Of a DNA stretch of 49,610 nucleotides, positions 34,768 to 42,062 are shown one piece after another (the first letter of the stretch is position 1; every line of letters starts with the position of its first letter). The translations under genes and the position numbers were made by a program. The DNA is taken from NCBI GenBank assembly GCA_003513005.1, contig DOTD01000025.1, positions 1 through 49,610 of the forward strand, read 5' to 3'. The notes beneath the pieces are model-generated. The model saw only the letters and a program-made list of their open reading frames with translations. It made no database searches and had not been told where the DNA came from. Source of the stretch: Desulfotomaculum sp. (lineage in GTDB: Bacteria; Bacillota; Desulfotomaculia; Desulfotomaculales; Nap2-2B).

Positions 34768-34832
34768 TTACAAGCAGGATTTATCGTAGATGTGTTGAAT
34801 AGAAAAGAAGGAAGGATATTACTTCTTAGTAT

Positions 34833-35207
34833 ATGCGCGCTGTGTGGAGGAAGGGGGGATTCGTAATAGAAGATTGCGTTTTCTGTAAAATTATCAATAA
34901 AGAAATTCCTGCCGAAATTGTTTATGAAGATGATTTTGCGATTGCTTTTAAGGATACAAATCCAGTAGCAAGGATACATTATTTGATTATGCCCAAAAAG
35001 CATATTCCGACTGTTCTGGATATACAGGATGAAGAAGAAAAACTCATTGGTCATATACAAACTGTGGCAGCGAAAATAGCCAGGTCAGTTTTAGAAGGCA
35101 AGGGCTTCAAGATGGTTGTTAATTGTCTTGAAGATGCCGGACAAAAGGTTTTTCACATCCATTATCATTTTCTTGCCGGTCCATATTTAAAACGGCGCCC
35201 TGGTTAA
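34833..35207 (+). CDS. HIT-family nucleotide-binding hydrolase
   Basis: Hint-type purine nucleoside phosphoramidase. Family begins at CVFCKIINKEIPAEIVYEDD and ends with the histidine triad HIHYHFLAGP. The canonical family start would be V/M-IEDC; at that place (34863) the codon is GTA, preceded by GGAGGAAGGGGGG with ideal spacing, then ATA. The upstream in-frame ATG 34833 gives 124 residues but adds 10 unlike residues and has no ribosome site. The tail after the triad is short. HIT before rpsU is common in Clostridia. Confidence 0.9.
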   Translation: MRAVWRKGGFVIEDCVFCKIINKEIPAEIVYEDDFAIAFKDTNPVARIHYLIMPKKHIPTVLDIQDEEEKLIGHIQTVAAKIARSVLEGKGFKMVVNCLEDAGQKVFHIHYHFLAGPYLKRRPG

Positions 35208-35294
35208 TTTAGTAATGTAATGAGTATTAAATTTTGGAAAGAAAGGTAAGGTATATGTGATATTTACGAGTTATGGCGGGGGGAGGGGAAAGGT

Positions 35295-35471
35295 ATGGCA
35301 GAGGTACGAGTTGGCAAAAACGAAACGCTGGATAGCGCCCTCCGTCGTTTTAAAAGGACATGCCAGAAGGCAGGGGTATTGGCTGAGGCCAGGAGGCATG
35401 AACACTACGAGAAGCCCAGTGTACGGCGAAAGAAGAAATCACTTGCTGCGAGAAGGCGCAAATTTCATTAA
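35295..35471 (+). CDS. rpsU: 30S ribosomal protein S21
   Basis: 58 residues: MAEVRVGKNETLDSALRRFK, then RTCQKAGVLAEARRHEHYEK and a basic tail RRKKKSLAARRRKFH. This is the standard Firmicute S21. GGGAGGGGAAAGG sits directly before ATG 35295. It is the last gene of the hrcA cluster; terminator follows 8 bases after the stop. A longer overlapping frame starting at 35257 is only a shadow. Confidence 0.97.
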   Translation: MAEVRVGKNETLDSALRRFKRTCQKAGVLAEARRHEHYEKPSVRRKKKSLAARRRKFH

Positions 35472-35478
35472 ATAATAA

Positions 35479-35512
35479 AAATACCTGGTCGAAAAAGACC
35501 AGGTATTTTTAT
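35479..35512 (+). terminator. Intrinsic terminator of rpsU / end of the heat-shock cluster
   Basis: AAATACCTGGTC-GAAAAA-GACCAGGTATTT followed by TTATT. A 12-bp stem. Confidence 0.9.
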
Positions 35513-35748
35513 TAGCGTGTTAAACTAAAACAACTTAAACTATGACATATTTCTATCAGAATAGAGCATTCCATATATTTAACGACGAAATTTATTTGAT
35601 TAGATTATTTATTATCTTCTTCTTGATTTATAATCACTACTGCTAAAGCTATCTATGTTTGGATGAGTTTCTTATCTAAAATGAATCCGTTTTGTAACTG
35701 GTAAGTTTGTTAAAGAACACTATGCTATCCGAAAGAGAAATTTAGGAT

Positions 35749-35778
35749 TTGACATACTCTTTAAACATAGGATATAAT
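35749..35778 (+). promoter_or_regulatory. Consensus sigma-A promoter of the 101-residue gene
   Basis: TTGACA (35749-35754) and TATAAT (35773-35778), both exact, 18 bases apart. The rest of 35513-35748 is AT-rich and shows no gene. Confidence 0.85.
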
Positions 35779-35804
35779 CTTGAAAAAAAAGGAGAGTATG
35801 AATC

Positions 35805-36110
35805 ATGGCTTTTGAAATTTACAAACCACGCGGCGAGAAAGCTGAAAAAGCACCAATGGTATCTTTCTCAAAAAGTTCAATTGTTTTAAATAAAATTGCG
35901 AGGGAGAAACTAGGAGCCCAATACGTTGAGTTAGCTTATGATCATGATTCAAAAACAGTCCGTATTCGTGCTGTAGAAGAGGACGGTATACAAATTAAAA
36001 AAACCAAGGTATTCGGCAAAGGTTTTTTTAAATTCTTCGGTATTAATTTAAAGGGGAAGTACGAGTCAATTTATAATGAAAAAGAAAAAAGTTTATTCGT
36101 AAAGATCTGA
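35805..36110 (+). CDS. Small unidentified basic protein (101 residues)
   Basis: No family recognised with confidence. ATG 35805 follows AAAAGGAGAG, downstream of a perfect promoter. The pattern is a beta-rich protein: 'FEIYKPRGEKAEKAPMVSFS', 'SSIVLNKIAREKLGAQYVEL', YDHDSKTVRIRA and FFKFFGINLKGKYESIYN. The N-terminal half is laid out like short transition-state-regulator-like proteins (strand, 'i.lN..a.ekLg', strand, 'YD...k.i.i'). It probably stands alone and strongly transcribed. Confidence 0.65.
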   Translation: MAFEIYKPRGEKAEKAPMVSFSKSSIVLNKIAREKLGAQYVELAYDHDSKTVRIRAVEEDGIQIKKTKVFGKGFFKFFGINLKGKYESIYNEKEKSLFVKI

Positions 36111-36262
36111 CAGGGATATATTTTAAGGGGAAAAGACAAATATTACTTCAATGTAAGTTATTACCATTGATCCAAATTGAACTTTTTAATATTATGTAAA
36201 TTTGATTATTATACTTTTCATCAATTAATGAAATTGGTGAACAATTCGAGGTTTGATAATTA

Positions 36263-37285
36263 TTGAGTGTCCAAATTCTCAGTATTGAGACATCCTGTGA
36301 CGATACTTGCGCCTCTTTAGTTGTAGACGGAACAAAGATATTGTCGAATGTTGTTTTTTCACAGGAAAAAGTGCATAAAATATTTGGAGGTGTTGTTCCG
36401 GAAGTAGCTTCCCGCAAACATCTGGAATTAATTAATGAAGTTGTACAGAAAGCGCTTGACGAAGCTGGCATTGACTTTAATTCTATTGACGCTGTAGGCG
36501 TTACTTATGGTCCCGGCCTTGCCGGCGCTTTACTGGTTGGGATTGCGGCGGCTAAAGCATTAGCTTTTGCCCTTAATCTGCCTTTGTTAGCCGTTAATCA
36601 TATAGAAGGCCATCTGTATGCAAATTGTCTTGGCAGGGATGATTTTTCTTTTCCGGTAATCGGTTTAGTTGTAAGCGGTGGTCACACCGATCTTATCTTA
36701 ATTAAAAGTCATGGCTGTTATAAGTTAATCGGAAGAACCCGGGATGACGCAGCTGGTGAAGTTTTTGACAAGGTGGCCCGTAAGCTTGGTCTGGGTTATC
36801 CCGGCGGGCCGATAATAGATCGCCTTTCTTTCGATGGAAACGAGGATGCGGTTAAATTTCCGAGAGCCCGCCTGGAAGAGGGAACGTTTGATTTTAGCTT
36901 TAGTGGGCTTAAAACGGCGGTAGCAAACTTTTATCTGAAAGCGAATCAACGCGGAGAAGAGATTAACCTTGCTGATTTAACAGCTTCATTCCAAAAAGCT
37001 GTAGTTGATGCGCTTGTTGAGAAGACTATTCAAAGCGCACAGATGTACGGGGCAAAAACCATTCTTATGGCAGGCGGGGTTGCTTCAAACAGAAGGCTTC
37101 GTCTTTTTATAAAACAGAAGGCCGGCGAGAAGGGATTGGCAGTATATTATCCGGATCCGGTATTGTGTACAGATAACGCTGCGATGGTCGGCTGCTGCGC
37201 CTATTATAAGTACCTGCGCTCGGATTTTGCTCCTTACAGTTTAAATGCGGTTCCTGATTTAAAACTGGGGGAAAATAAATACTAA
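36263..37285 (+). CDS. tsaD: tRNA threonylcarbamoyladenosine transferase TsaD
   Basis: Catalytic subunit for t6A37 synthesis in tRNA. 340 residues. LSIETSCDDTCASLVVDG, FGGVVPEVASRKHLELINEV, metal histidines in NHIEGHLYAN, LVVSGGHTDLI and GGVASNRRLR are diagnostic. It starts with TTG 36263. The product is the substrate on which MtaB (2 kb upstream) acts. tsaB and tsaE are not in the window. Confidence 0.97.
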   Translation: MSVQILSIETSCDDTCASLVVDGTKILSNVVFSQEKVHKIFGGVVPEVASRKHLELINEVVQKALDEAGIDFNSIDAVGVTYGPGLAGALLVGIAAAKALAFALNLPLLAVNHIEGHLYANCLGRDDFSFPVIGLVVSGGHTDLILIKSHGCYKLIGRTRDDAAGEVFDKVARKLGLGYPGGPIIDRLSFDGNEDAVKFPRARLEEGTFDFSFSGLKTAVANFYLKANQRGEEINLADLTASFQKAVVDALVEKTIQSAQMYGAKTILMAGGVASNRRLRLFIKQKAGEKGLAVYYPDPVLCTDNAAMVGCCAYYKYLRSDFAPYSLNAVPDLKLGENKY

Positions 37286-37299
37286 AGGAAAGCATAATT

Positions 37300-37809
37300 T
37301 TGTCAAAGAACGATGGTTCCCTCGCAGGACGTGTTCGTGCCTTTATAAGCCTTGGTTCAAATTTGGGTGATAAAAGGGCAAACCTCGAAAGAGCAGTTGA
37401 GTTGCTGAGTAAAGTGGAAGGACTGGATATTAAAGCAGTTTCCTCCTTTTACAGGACTTTGCCTGTGGGCCCTGTTCAACAGGACTGGTTTATTAATAAC
37501 GTTCTCGAACTAATGGTTGAATTGACGCCAAGGGAATTATTGAACGTACTTTTGATTATTGAAAAAAAAATGGGCAGAGAACGCGATATACGTTGGGGTC
37601 CAAGGTTAATCGATCTCGATATACTGCTTTATGGTGATACTAGTATAAATGAGCCCGATCTTGTTATTCCACACCCGCGCATGTTCGAAAGAGCTTTTAT
37701 GATCATACCGCTGGCCGAACTGGATCCGGAATTGTGTTTGCCTGGCCTGAAGAATGTTTCAATTCTTGCAGCGGAGCTTGCTTTTCAGGATGTGCAAAAA
37801 ATATCATAA
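37300..37809 (+). CDS. folK: 2-amino-4-hydroxy-6-hydroxymethyldihydropteridine pyrophosphokinase
   Basis: Folate pathway kinase (HPPK). 169 residues. ISLGSNLGDKRANLERAVEL, SSFYRTLPVGPVQQDWFINN, GRERDIRWGPRLIDLDILLY and IPHPRMFERAFMIIPL. Starts at TTG 37300, 14 bases after tsaD. folB and folP are not adjacent. It ends before the pan-type leader. Confidence 0.96.
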   Translation: MSKNDGSLAGRVRAFISLGSNLGDKRANLERAVELLSKVEGLDIKAVSSFYRTLPVGPVQQDWFINNVLELMVELTPRELLNVLLIIEKKMGRERDIRWGPRLIDLDILLYGDTSINEPDLVIPHPRMFERAFMIIPLAELDPELCLPGLKNVSILAAELAFQDVQKIS

Positions 37810-37825
37810 GGCCGACAAGATATAC

Positions 37826-37854
37826 TTGTTTTTGCATAGATGATCAATTACAAT
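37826..37854 (+). promoter_or_regulatory. Candidate promoter of the pan operon leader
   Basis: TTGTTT (37826-37831) and TACAAT (37849-37854), 17 bases apart, about 80 bases before the structured leader. Confidence 0.5.
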
Positions 37855-37899
37855 AAATTTAGGGTAAACTAAGGATGGTATTCCTGCTGGAAACTGTAC

Positions 37900-38005
37900 C
37901 TGTTTAGAGCAGCCTAAAAAAGACAACCAAATCCGCTTGGAGCCTGGATGGACCGAGACGGGACGGTGAGAACCCTTGCGACTGTCTGTCCGGAGGGTTT
38001 TTTTA
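37900..38005 (+). promoter_or_regulatory. Pan-motif-like RNA leader with intrinsic terminator
   Basis: Between folK and the pan genes lies a structured, gene-free leader. Stem GACGG/CTGTC (37957-37961 with 37986-37990) and CGGT/ACTG (37964-37967 with 37981-37984) enclose a purine bulge GA; bulged adenosines in such a stem are the signature of the 'pan' RNA motif found before panB/panC/panD in Firmicutes. Immediately after it, AACCCT (37971-37976, in the loop of the first stem) can pair with AGGGTT (37994-37999) followed by seven T: a terminator. The two can compete, which suggests premature-termination control. Ligand not established. Confidence 0.6.
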
Positions 38006-38037
38006 ATTTAAAGCCGCAAAAAAGTGAAGCGCTTAGC

Positions 38038-38940
38038 GTGAAAAAAAATGAAGTCTTAAATGATCAGAATATAAAAAAACCCTCGCTTGTTATAGTAGGC
38101 GCAGGTAAGGTAGGCAGCGCGTTGTCCATTCTGCTGCATAAAAAAGGCTATCCCGTTGCCGGAGTAGCAAGTAAGAGTATATCCTCTGCCCGCAGGGTTG
38201 CTGATGAAGTCGGCTGCCTTGCCACGGACAAGCCGGAGGAAGTTACTTTGCTTGGCGAAATTGTTTTTATTACCACACCGGACCGGGAGATTGCCAGGGT
38301 CGCAGAAAATATTGCGTCAAGAAAGGGTTTTTATCCCGGACAAATTGTCGCACATGCCAGCGGGGCGCATACCGCTTCTGAATTGCGCGGCGTTCCGGAA
38401 ACAGGTTCAAGAATCGTTTCAATTCACCCCCTGCAGTCATTTGCCGATCTCCGGGGGGCAATCGAAAACCTTCCAGGTTCGTACTTTGCCCTGGAAGGTG
38501 ACGAATCGGCAATGATCGTGGCAAGGCAGATAGTCGACGACCTGGATGGGAAATGTTTCACCATCCGTGCTGAAGATAAACCTTTATATCATGCTGCGGC
38601 ATGTATAGCTTCCAACTACCTTGTTTCTTTGATGTACTACGCGACCGGCCTGTATCGCAATTTCGGCCTTTCGCGCGAAGAGGCTTTTGAAGCTTTATTA
38701 CCGCTTGTACAGGGCACAATAAACAATGTTAGAAGGATTGGTCCGGTTCAAGCCCTTACCGGTCCAATTGCCAGAGGGGACGGGACTACTATTTTAGATC
38801 ACATTCCAGTGCTCAAACAATTTGGCAAAGAAGAAAGCGATCTATATAATGCGCTGGGTTTATACACGGTTTCAATTGCCCTTGAAAAGGGAAGCATAAA
38901 TAGGGATCAGGCTGTGCAGCTTAATAAAATTTTTTCTTAA
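38038..38940 (+). CDS. Rossmann-like / DUF2520 protein, probable alternative ketopantoate reductase (PanG-type)
   Basis: 300 residues from GTG 38038. N-terminal NAD(P) motif LVIVGAGKVGSALSILLHKK, then FITTPDREIARVAENI, VAHASGAHTASEL, SIHPLQSFADLRGAIENLPG, and a C-terminal helical DUF2520 domain with KPLYHAAACIASNYLVSLMY and LTGPIARGDGTTI. It is first in the panB-panC-panD operon, which has no panE, so ketopantoate to pantoate reduction is the obvious missing step. I recall PanG, an alternative ketopantoate reductase of this kind, from Francisella and Clostridioides, but cannot check identity. A frame back to ATG 37948 runs through the leader terminator and is rejected. Confidence 0.85.
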   Translation: MKKNEVLNDQNIKKPSLVIVGAGKVGSALSILLHKKGYPVAGVASKSISSARRVADEVGCLATDKPEEVTLLGEIVFITTPDREIARVAENIASRKGFYPGQIVAHASGAHTASELRGVPETGSRIVSIHPLQSFADLRGAIENLPGSYFALEGDESAMIVARQIVDDLDGKCFTIRAEDKPLYHAAACIASNYLVSLMYYATGLYRNFGLSREEAFEALLPLVQGTINNVRRIGPVQALTGPIARGDGTTILDHIPVLKQFGKEESDLYNALGLYTVSIALEKGSINRDQAVQLNKIFS

Positions 38941-38966
38941 ACGGTTTTATAAGGAGGCAGAGTCTA

Positions 38967-39800
38967 ATGGCTGATGGACATGTAACGACAAGTTTCTTCC
39001 GGGAAGCTAAAAAAGACGGCCGCATGATTACCATGTTGACGGCCTATGATTACCAGATGGCATCGCTAATTGAAGAAGCTGGTATTGACGCGATTCTTGT
39101 AGGTGATACTTTGGGTAATGTTGTACTGGGCTATAGTACAACCATACCGGTTACAATGGACGACATGATTCACCACATCAAAGCGGTTACACGCGGCGTT
39201 TCAAGAGCGATGGTTGTCGGGGACATGCCTTTTATGTCCTACCACCTGTCAATTGAAGAAAGTTTAAAAAACGCCGGACGAATTTTGCAGGAAGGCGGAG
39301 CTCAGGCGGTTAAGCTTGAAGGCGGGCGGGAAGTAACCGATGTTGTACATAGAATGGTAGCCGCGGGTATTCCGGTAATGGGCCATATAGGTTTGACTCC
39401 CCAGTCTGTCAACCAAATCGGGGGTTACAAGTTACAGGGGAAGGAAGAAGCTGCAGCCAGAAAACTTCTTAATGACGCAAGAGCGCTTGAAGAAGCGGGC
39501 GTTTTTGCCATCGTCTTGGAGATGGTGCCTTTGCAACTGGCCAGGATAATTACCGGGCAGCTCGAGGTCCCCACAATAGGTATTGGAGCAGGTCCCCACT
39601 GCAGCGGACAAATTCTCGTTACAAATGATATGTTGGGTATATATGGCGGTAAAAAACTAAAATTTGTCAAGCAATATGCAAATTTAAACCAGGATATAAT
39701 CAAAGCTTTGCAGTCTTATTGCGAGGAAGTCCGGGGCGGTTCTTTCCCGGCGTCCGAACACTGCTTCAATATGCCGGAAGACGTACTTACAAGATTATAA
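38967..39800 (+). CDS. panB: 3-methyl-2-oxobutanoate hydroxymethyltransferase
   Basis: Makes ketopantoate from ketoisovalerate using methylene-tetrahydrofolate. 277 residues. TMLTAYDYQMASLIEEAGID, LVGDTLGNVVLGYSTTIPVT, AVKLEGGREV, GHIGLTPQSVNQIGGYKLQG and GIGAGPHCSGQILVTNDMLG. AAGGAGGCAGAG precedes ATG 38967, 26 bases after the reductase gene. Confidence 0.98.
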   Translation: MADGHVTTSFFREAKKDGRMITMLTAYDYQMASLIEEAGIDAILVGDTLGNVVLGYSTTIPVTMDDMIHHIKAVTRGVSRAMVVGDMPFMSYHLSIEESLKNAGRILQEGGAQAVKLEGGREVTDVVHRMVAAGIPVMGHIGLTPQSVNQIGGYKLQGKEEAAARKLLNDARALEEAGVFAIVLEMVPLQLARIITGQLEVPTIGIGAGPHCSGQILVTNDMLGIYGGKKLKFVKQYANLNQDIIKALQSYCEEVRGGSFPASEHCFNMPEDVLTRL

Positions 39801-39815
39801 GAAAAGGAAAAGAGT

Positions 39816-40697
39816 ATGTTAATTCATCAGACAGTTGAAGAGATCAGACAAACAGTAAAAAGCGCCCGCAGCCGGGGACTGACGATAGGTTTTGTCCCTA
39901 CGATGGGTTATTTTCACGAAGGACATCTTGTGCTGATGCGAGAGGCTAAAAAGTTTTGTGATTTTGTGATTGTTAGTATTTTTGTTAATCCAATGCAATT
40001 TGGTCCCCGGGAGGATTTTGCCCGGTACCCGCGGGATTTGGAGCGCGATTTGGACCTTGCTGAAAAAGCTCATGTTGATGCAGTGTTTTCTCCAACAGCG
40101 GAAGAAATGTATCCTGCCGGTTTTTCTACGGCAGTTGAAGTAGAGGGGATAACAGAAAGCCTGTGCGGCCTTTCCCGCCCGGGTCATTTTAAGGGTGTTA
40201 CCACGGTAGTCGCCAAACTTTTTAATATTGTCTCCCCGGATAAAGCTTTTTTTGGGCAAAAAGATGCCCAGCAGTCTCTTGTGATTAAGAGAATGGTGAG
40301 GGATCTGCAAATGCCCTTGGAGGTTGTAGTTGTTCCAACAGTCCGTGAAGATGACGGACTTGCCATGAGTTCAAGAAACGTTTTTCTTAATTCCGCAGAA
40401 AGAAAAGCATCATTATGCTTAAAGGAAAGTTTGGAAACAGCAGGACGGATAGTTGCAGGCGGAGAGCTTGACATATCGAAAATTTTAAATGCGGTTCGAA
40501 AAAATATAACTGATGAACCGCTGGCCGAGATCGATTATGTCGAAATCCTCTCTCTTCCGGACTTAAAACCGGTTGCCAATCTTTCAGGCCCCGTTTTACT
40601 GGCGATGGCAGTGCGTTTTGGCAAAACCAGGTTGATTGATAATACAGTTTTGTGTCCAGGGGGTGTAAGCTATGTTTTTAACGATGTTAAAATCTAA
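39816..40697 (+). CDS. panC: Pantothenate synthetase
   Basis: Joins pantoate and beta-alanine with ATP. 293 residues. FVPTMGYFHEGHLVLMREAK (HIGH-type ATP site), NPMQFGPREDFARYPRDLER, FFGQKDAQQSLVIKRMVRDL and EDDGLAMSSRNVFL. Starts 15 bases after panB and its end overlaps panD by 26 bases. Confidence 0.98.
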   Translation: MLIHQTVEEIRQTVKSARSRGLTIGFVPTMGYFHEGHLVLMREAKKFCDFVIVSIFVNPMQFGPREDFARYPRDLERDLDLAEKAHVDAVFSPTAEEMYPAGFSTAVEVEGITESLCGLSRPGHFKGVTTVVAKLFNIVSPDKAFFGQKDAQQSLVIKRMVRDLQMPLEVVVVPTVREDDGLAMSSRNVFLNSAERKASLCLKESLETAGRIVAGGELDISKILNAVRKNITDEPLAEIDYVEILSLPDLKPVANLSGPVLLAMAVRFGKTRLIDNTVLCPGGVSYVFNDVKI

Positions 40698-41043
40698 GAT
40701 CCATCGGGCTACAGTTACACAGGCCAATTTGAACTACAAGGGCAGCATTACTATCGATCAGAACCTGCTGGAAGCTGCCAAAATTTTGCCCCATGAAAAA
40801 GTTCAGGTAGTAAATAATAATAACGGGGCACGTTTTGAGACTTATGTGATTCGAGGAGAACGGGGATCGGGAATAATCTGTTTAAACGGCGCCGCCGCCC
40901 GTTTGGCCCAGCCGGGAGATAACATAATAGTGATTTCTTATGCTATGATGACCCGGGAAGAGGCTATGGATCACCAGCCGGTTATAGTTCTCGCGGATGA
41001 ATCCAATGAGATTGAAGAGATTGTGCTGGGCGAAGTAAACTAA
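40672..41043 (+). CDS. panD: Aspartate 1-decarboxylase
   Basis: Pyruvoyl enzyme that makes beta-alanine. 123 residues. Numbered from ATG 40672, the self-cleavage site is Gly24-Ser25 in NYKGSITID, exactly as in the E. coli enzyme, which also begins M-x-x-T-M-L; AGGGGGTG precedes this ATG. NNGARFETYVIRGERGSG and NGAAARLAQPGDNIIVISYA complete the family. Overlaps the panC end. Confidence 0.97.
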   Translation: MFLTMLKSKIHRATVTQANLNYKGSITIDQNLLEAAKILPHEKVQVVNNNNGARFETYVIRGERGSGIICLNGAAARLAQPGDNIIVISYAMMTREEAMDHQPVIVLADESNEIEEIVLGEVN

Positions 41044-41128
41044 TAGACCGGCGATCTTAAAAGTTTAAAAGGGGTATAATATATATCCCCGGTAATTTTG
41101 CTTTGCAGCAGAACCAAGGTGACAATAT

Positions 41129-42046
41129 TTGGCCCAGGAAAAAATAGAACTTCTTAAAGAGATTGAAGAACTTAGAAAAAAACAGCGGGCTGTAATCTTA
41201 AGCCACTTTTATCAACGTCCTGAAATTCAGGAGATAGCCGATTTTGTCGGAGATTCACTTGAGCTTTCCCGCCAGGCGGCAAAAACCGATGCGGAAGTAA
41301 TTGTCTTTTGCGGCGTGCATTTTATGGCTGAAAGCGCTTCTATCCTGTCCCCGGATAAGGTGGTCCTTCTTCCCGAAGAGGAAGCGGGATGTCCGATGGC
41401 GGATATGATTACTTCAATAGATCTGGAGCGGTGGAAAGAAAAATTTCCGAAGGCAGCAGTAGTTTGCTATGTCAATACATCAGCAGAAGTTAAGGCTCAG
41501 AGTGATATTGCCTGCACCAGCGCCAATGCTGTTCAGGTTGTTAATTCAATTCCTCCCGATCAGGAGATACTCTTTGTTCCTGATAAAAACCTGGGGCAAT
41601 ATATTTCTTCCCAGACGGGACGTGAATTGAAAATCTGGGATGGTTTCTGCAATACTCATGACAGGCTGACACGCGAAGACGTTTTGGACGCAAAAGCTGA
41701 ACACCCTGAAGCTCTAATCGTTGTGCACCCTGAGTGCAGGCCTGAGGTAATCAGCCTGGCGGACAAGGTTGCCAGCACTTCCGGAATGCTTCGTTTTATT
41801 CGCGAAAGCGGCGCCAGGCAGTTTATTATAGGTACGGAAACGGGCCTTTTGCATCAGTGCGCCAAACAGTGTCCGGATAAAGAGTGCTTTCCGGCCTTAA
41901 AAAAGATGGTTTGCCCGAATATGAAGGCTACCACGCTGGAAAAAGTTCGAAATTCACTGGTTAGCCTTGAACCAAAAATCGAAGTTGAACCTGAAGTAAG
42001 AAAATTAGCCCTTAAATCCCTGGAGAGAATGCTGGCAATCGTTTAG
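41129..42046 (+). CDS. nadA: Quinolinate synthase
   Basis: [4Fe-4S] enzyme condensing iminoaspartate with DHAP to quinolinate. 305 residues, short type without the extra N-terminal part. Probable cluster cysteines lie in EAGCPMADMI, VVHPECRPEV and MVCPNMKATT. VGDSLELSRQAAKTDAEVIV, YVNTSAEVKAQSDIACTSAN and GTETGLLHQ. Starts at TTG 41129 behind AAGGTGAC; TATAAT at 41075-41080 sits inside a GGGG...CCCC partial palindrome, a candidate promoter-operator. Confidence 0.97.
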   Translation: MAQEKIELLKEIEELRKKQRAVILSHFYQRPEIQEIADFVGDSLELSRQAAKTDAEVIVFCGVHFMAESASILSPDKVVLLPEEEAGCPMADMITSIDLERWKEKFPKAAVVCYVNTSAEVKAQSDIACTSANAVQVVNSIPPDQEILFVPDKNLGQYISSQTGRELKIWDGFCNTHDRLTREDVLDAKAEHPEALIVVHPECRPEVISLADKVASTSGMLRFIRESGARQFIIGTETGLLHQCAKQCPDKECFPALKKMVCPNMKATTLEKVRNSLVSLEPKIEVEPEVRKLALKSLERMLAIV

Positions 42047-42062
42047 GAGGTACTTCTTTTTT

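Noticed and set aside
35257..35475. 72-codon frame over rpsU
   Set aside because: Different frame from the S21 protein, which has a ribosome site and full family match at 35295-35471.
37948..38037. ATG 37948 as the start of the DUF2520 gene
   Set aside because: It lies inside the structured leader and the frame would read through the intrinsic terminator; family similarity begins after 38080.
41071..41090. Operator for an NAD repressor before nadA
   Set aside because: The GGGG...CCCC sequence is only partly palindromic and I know no repressor with this site; no matching -35 box was found either.
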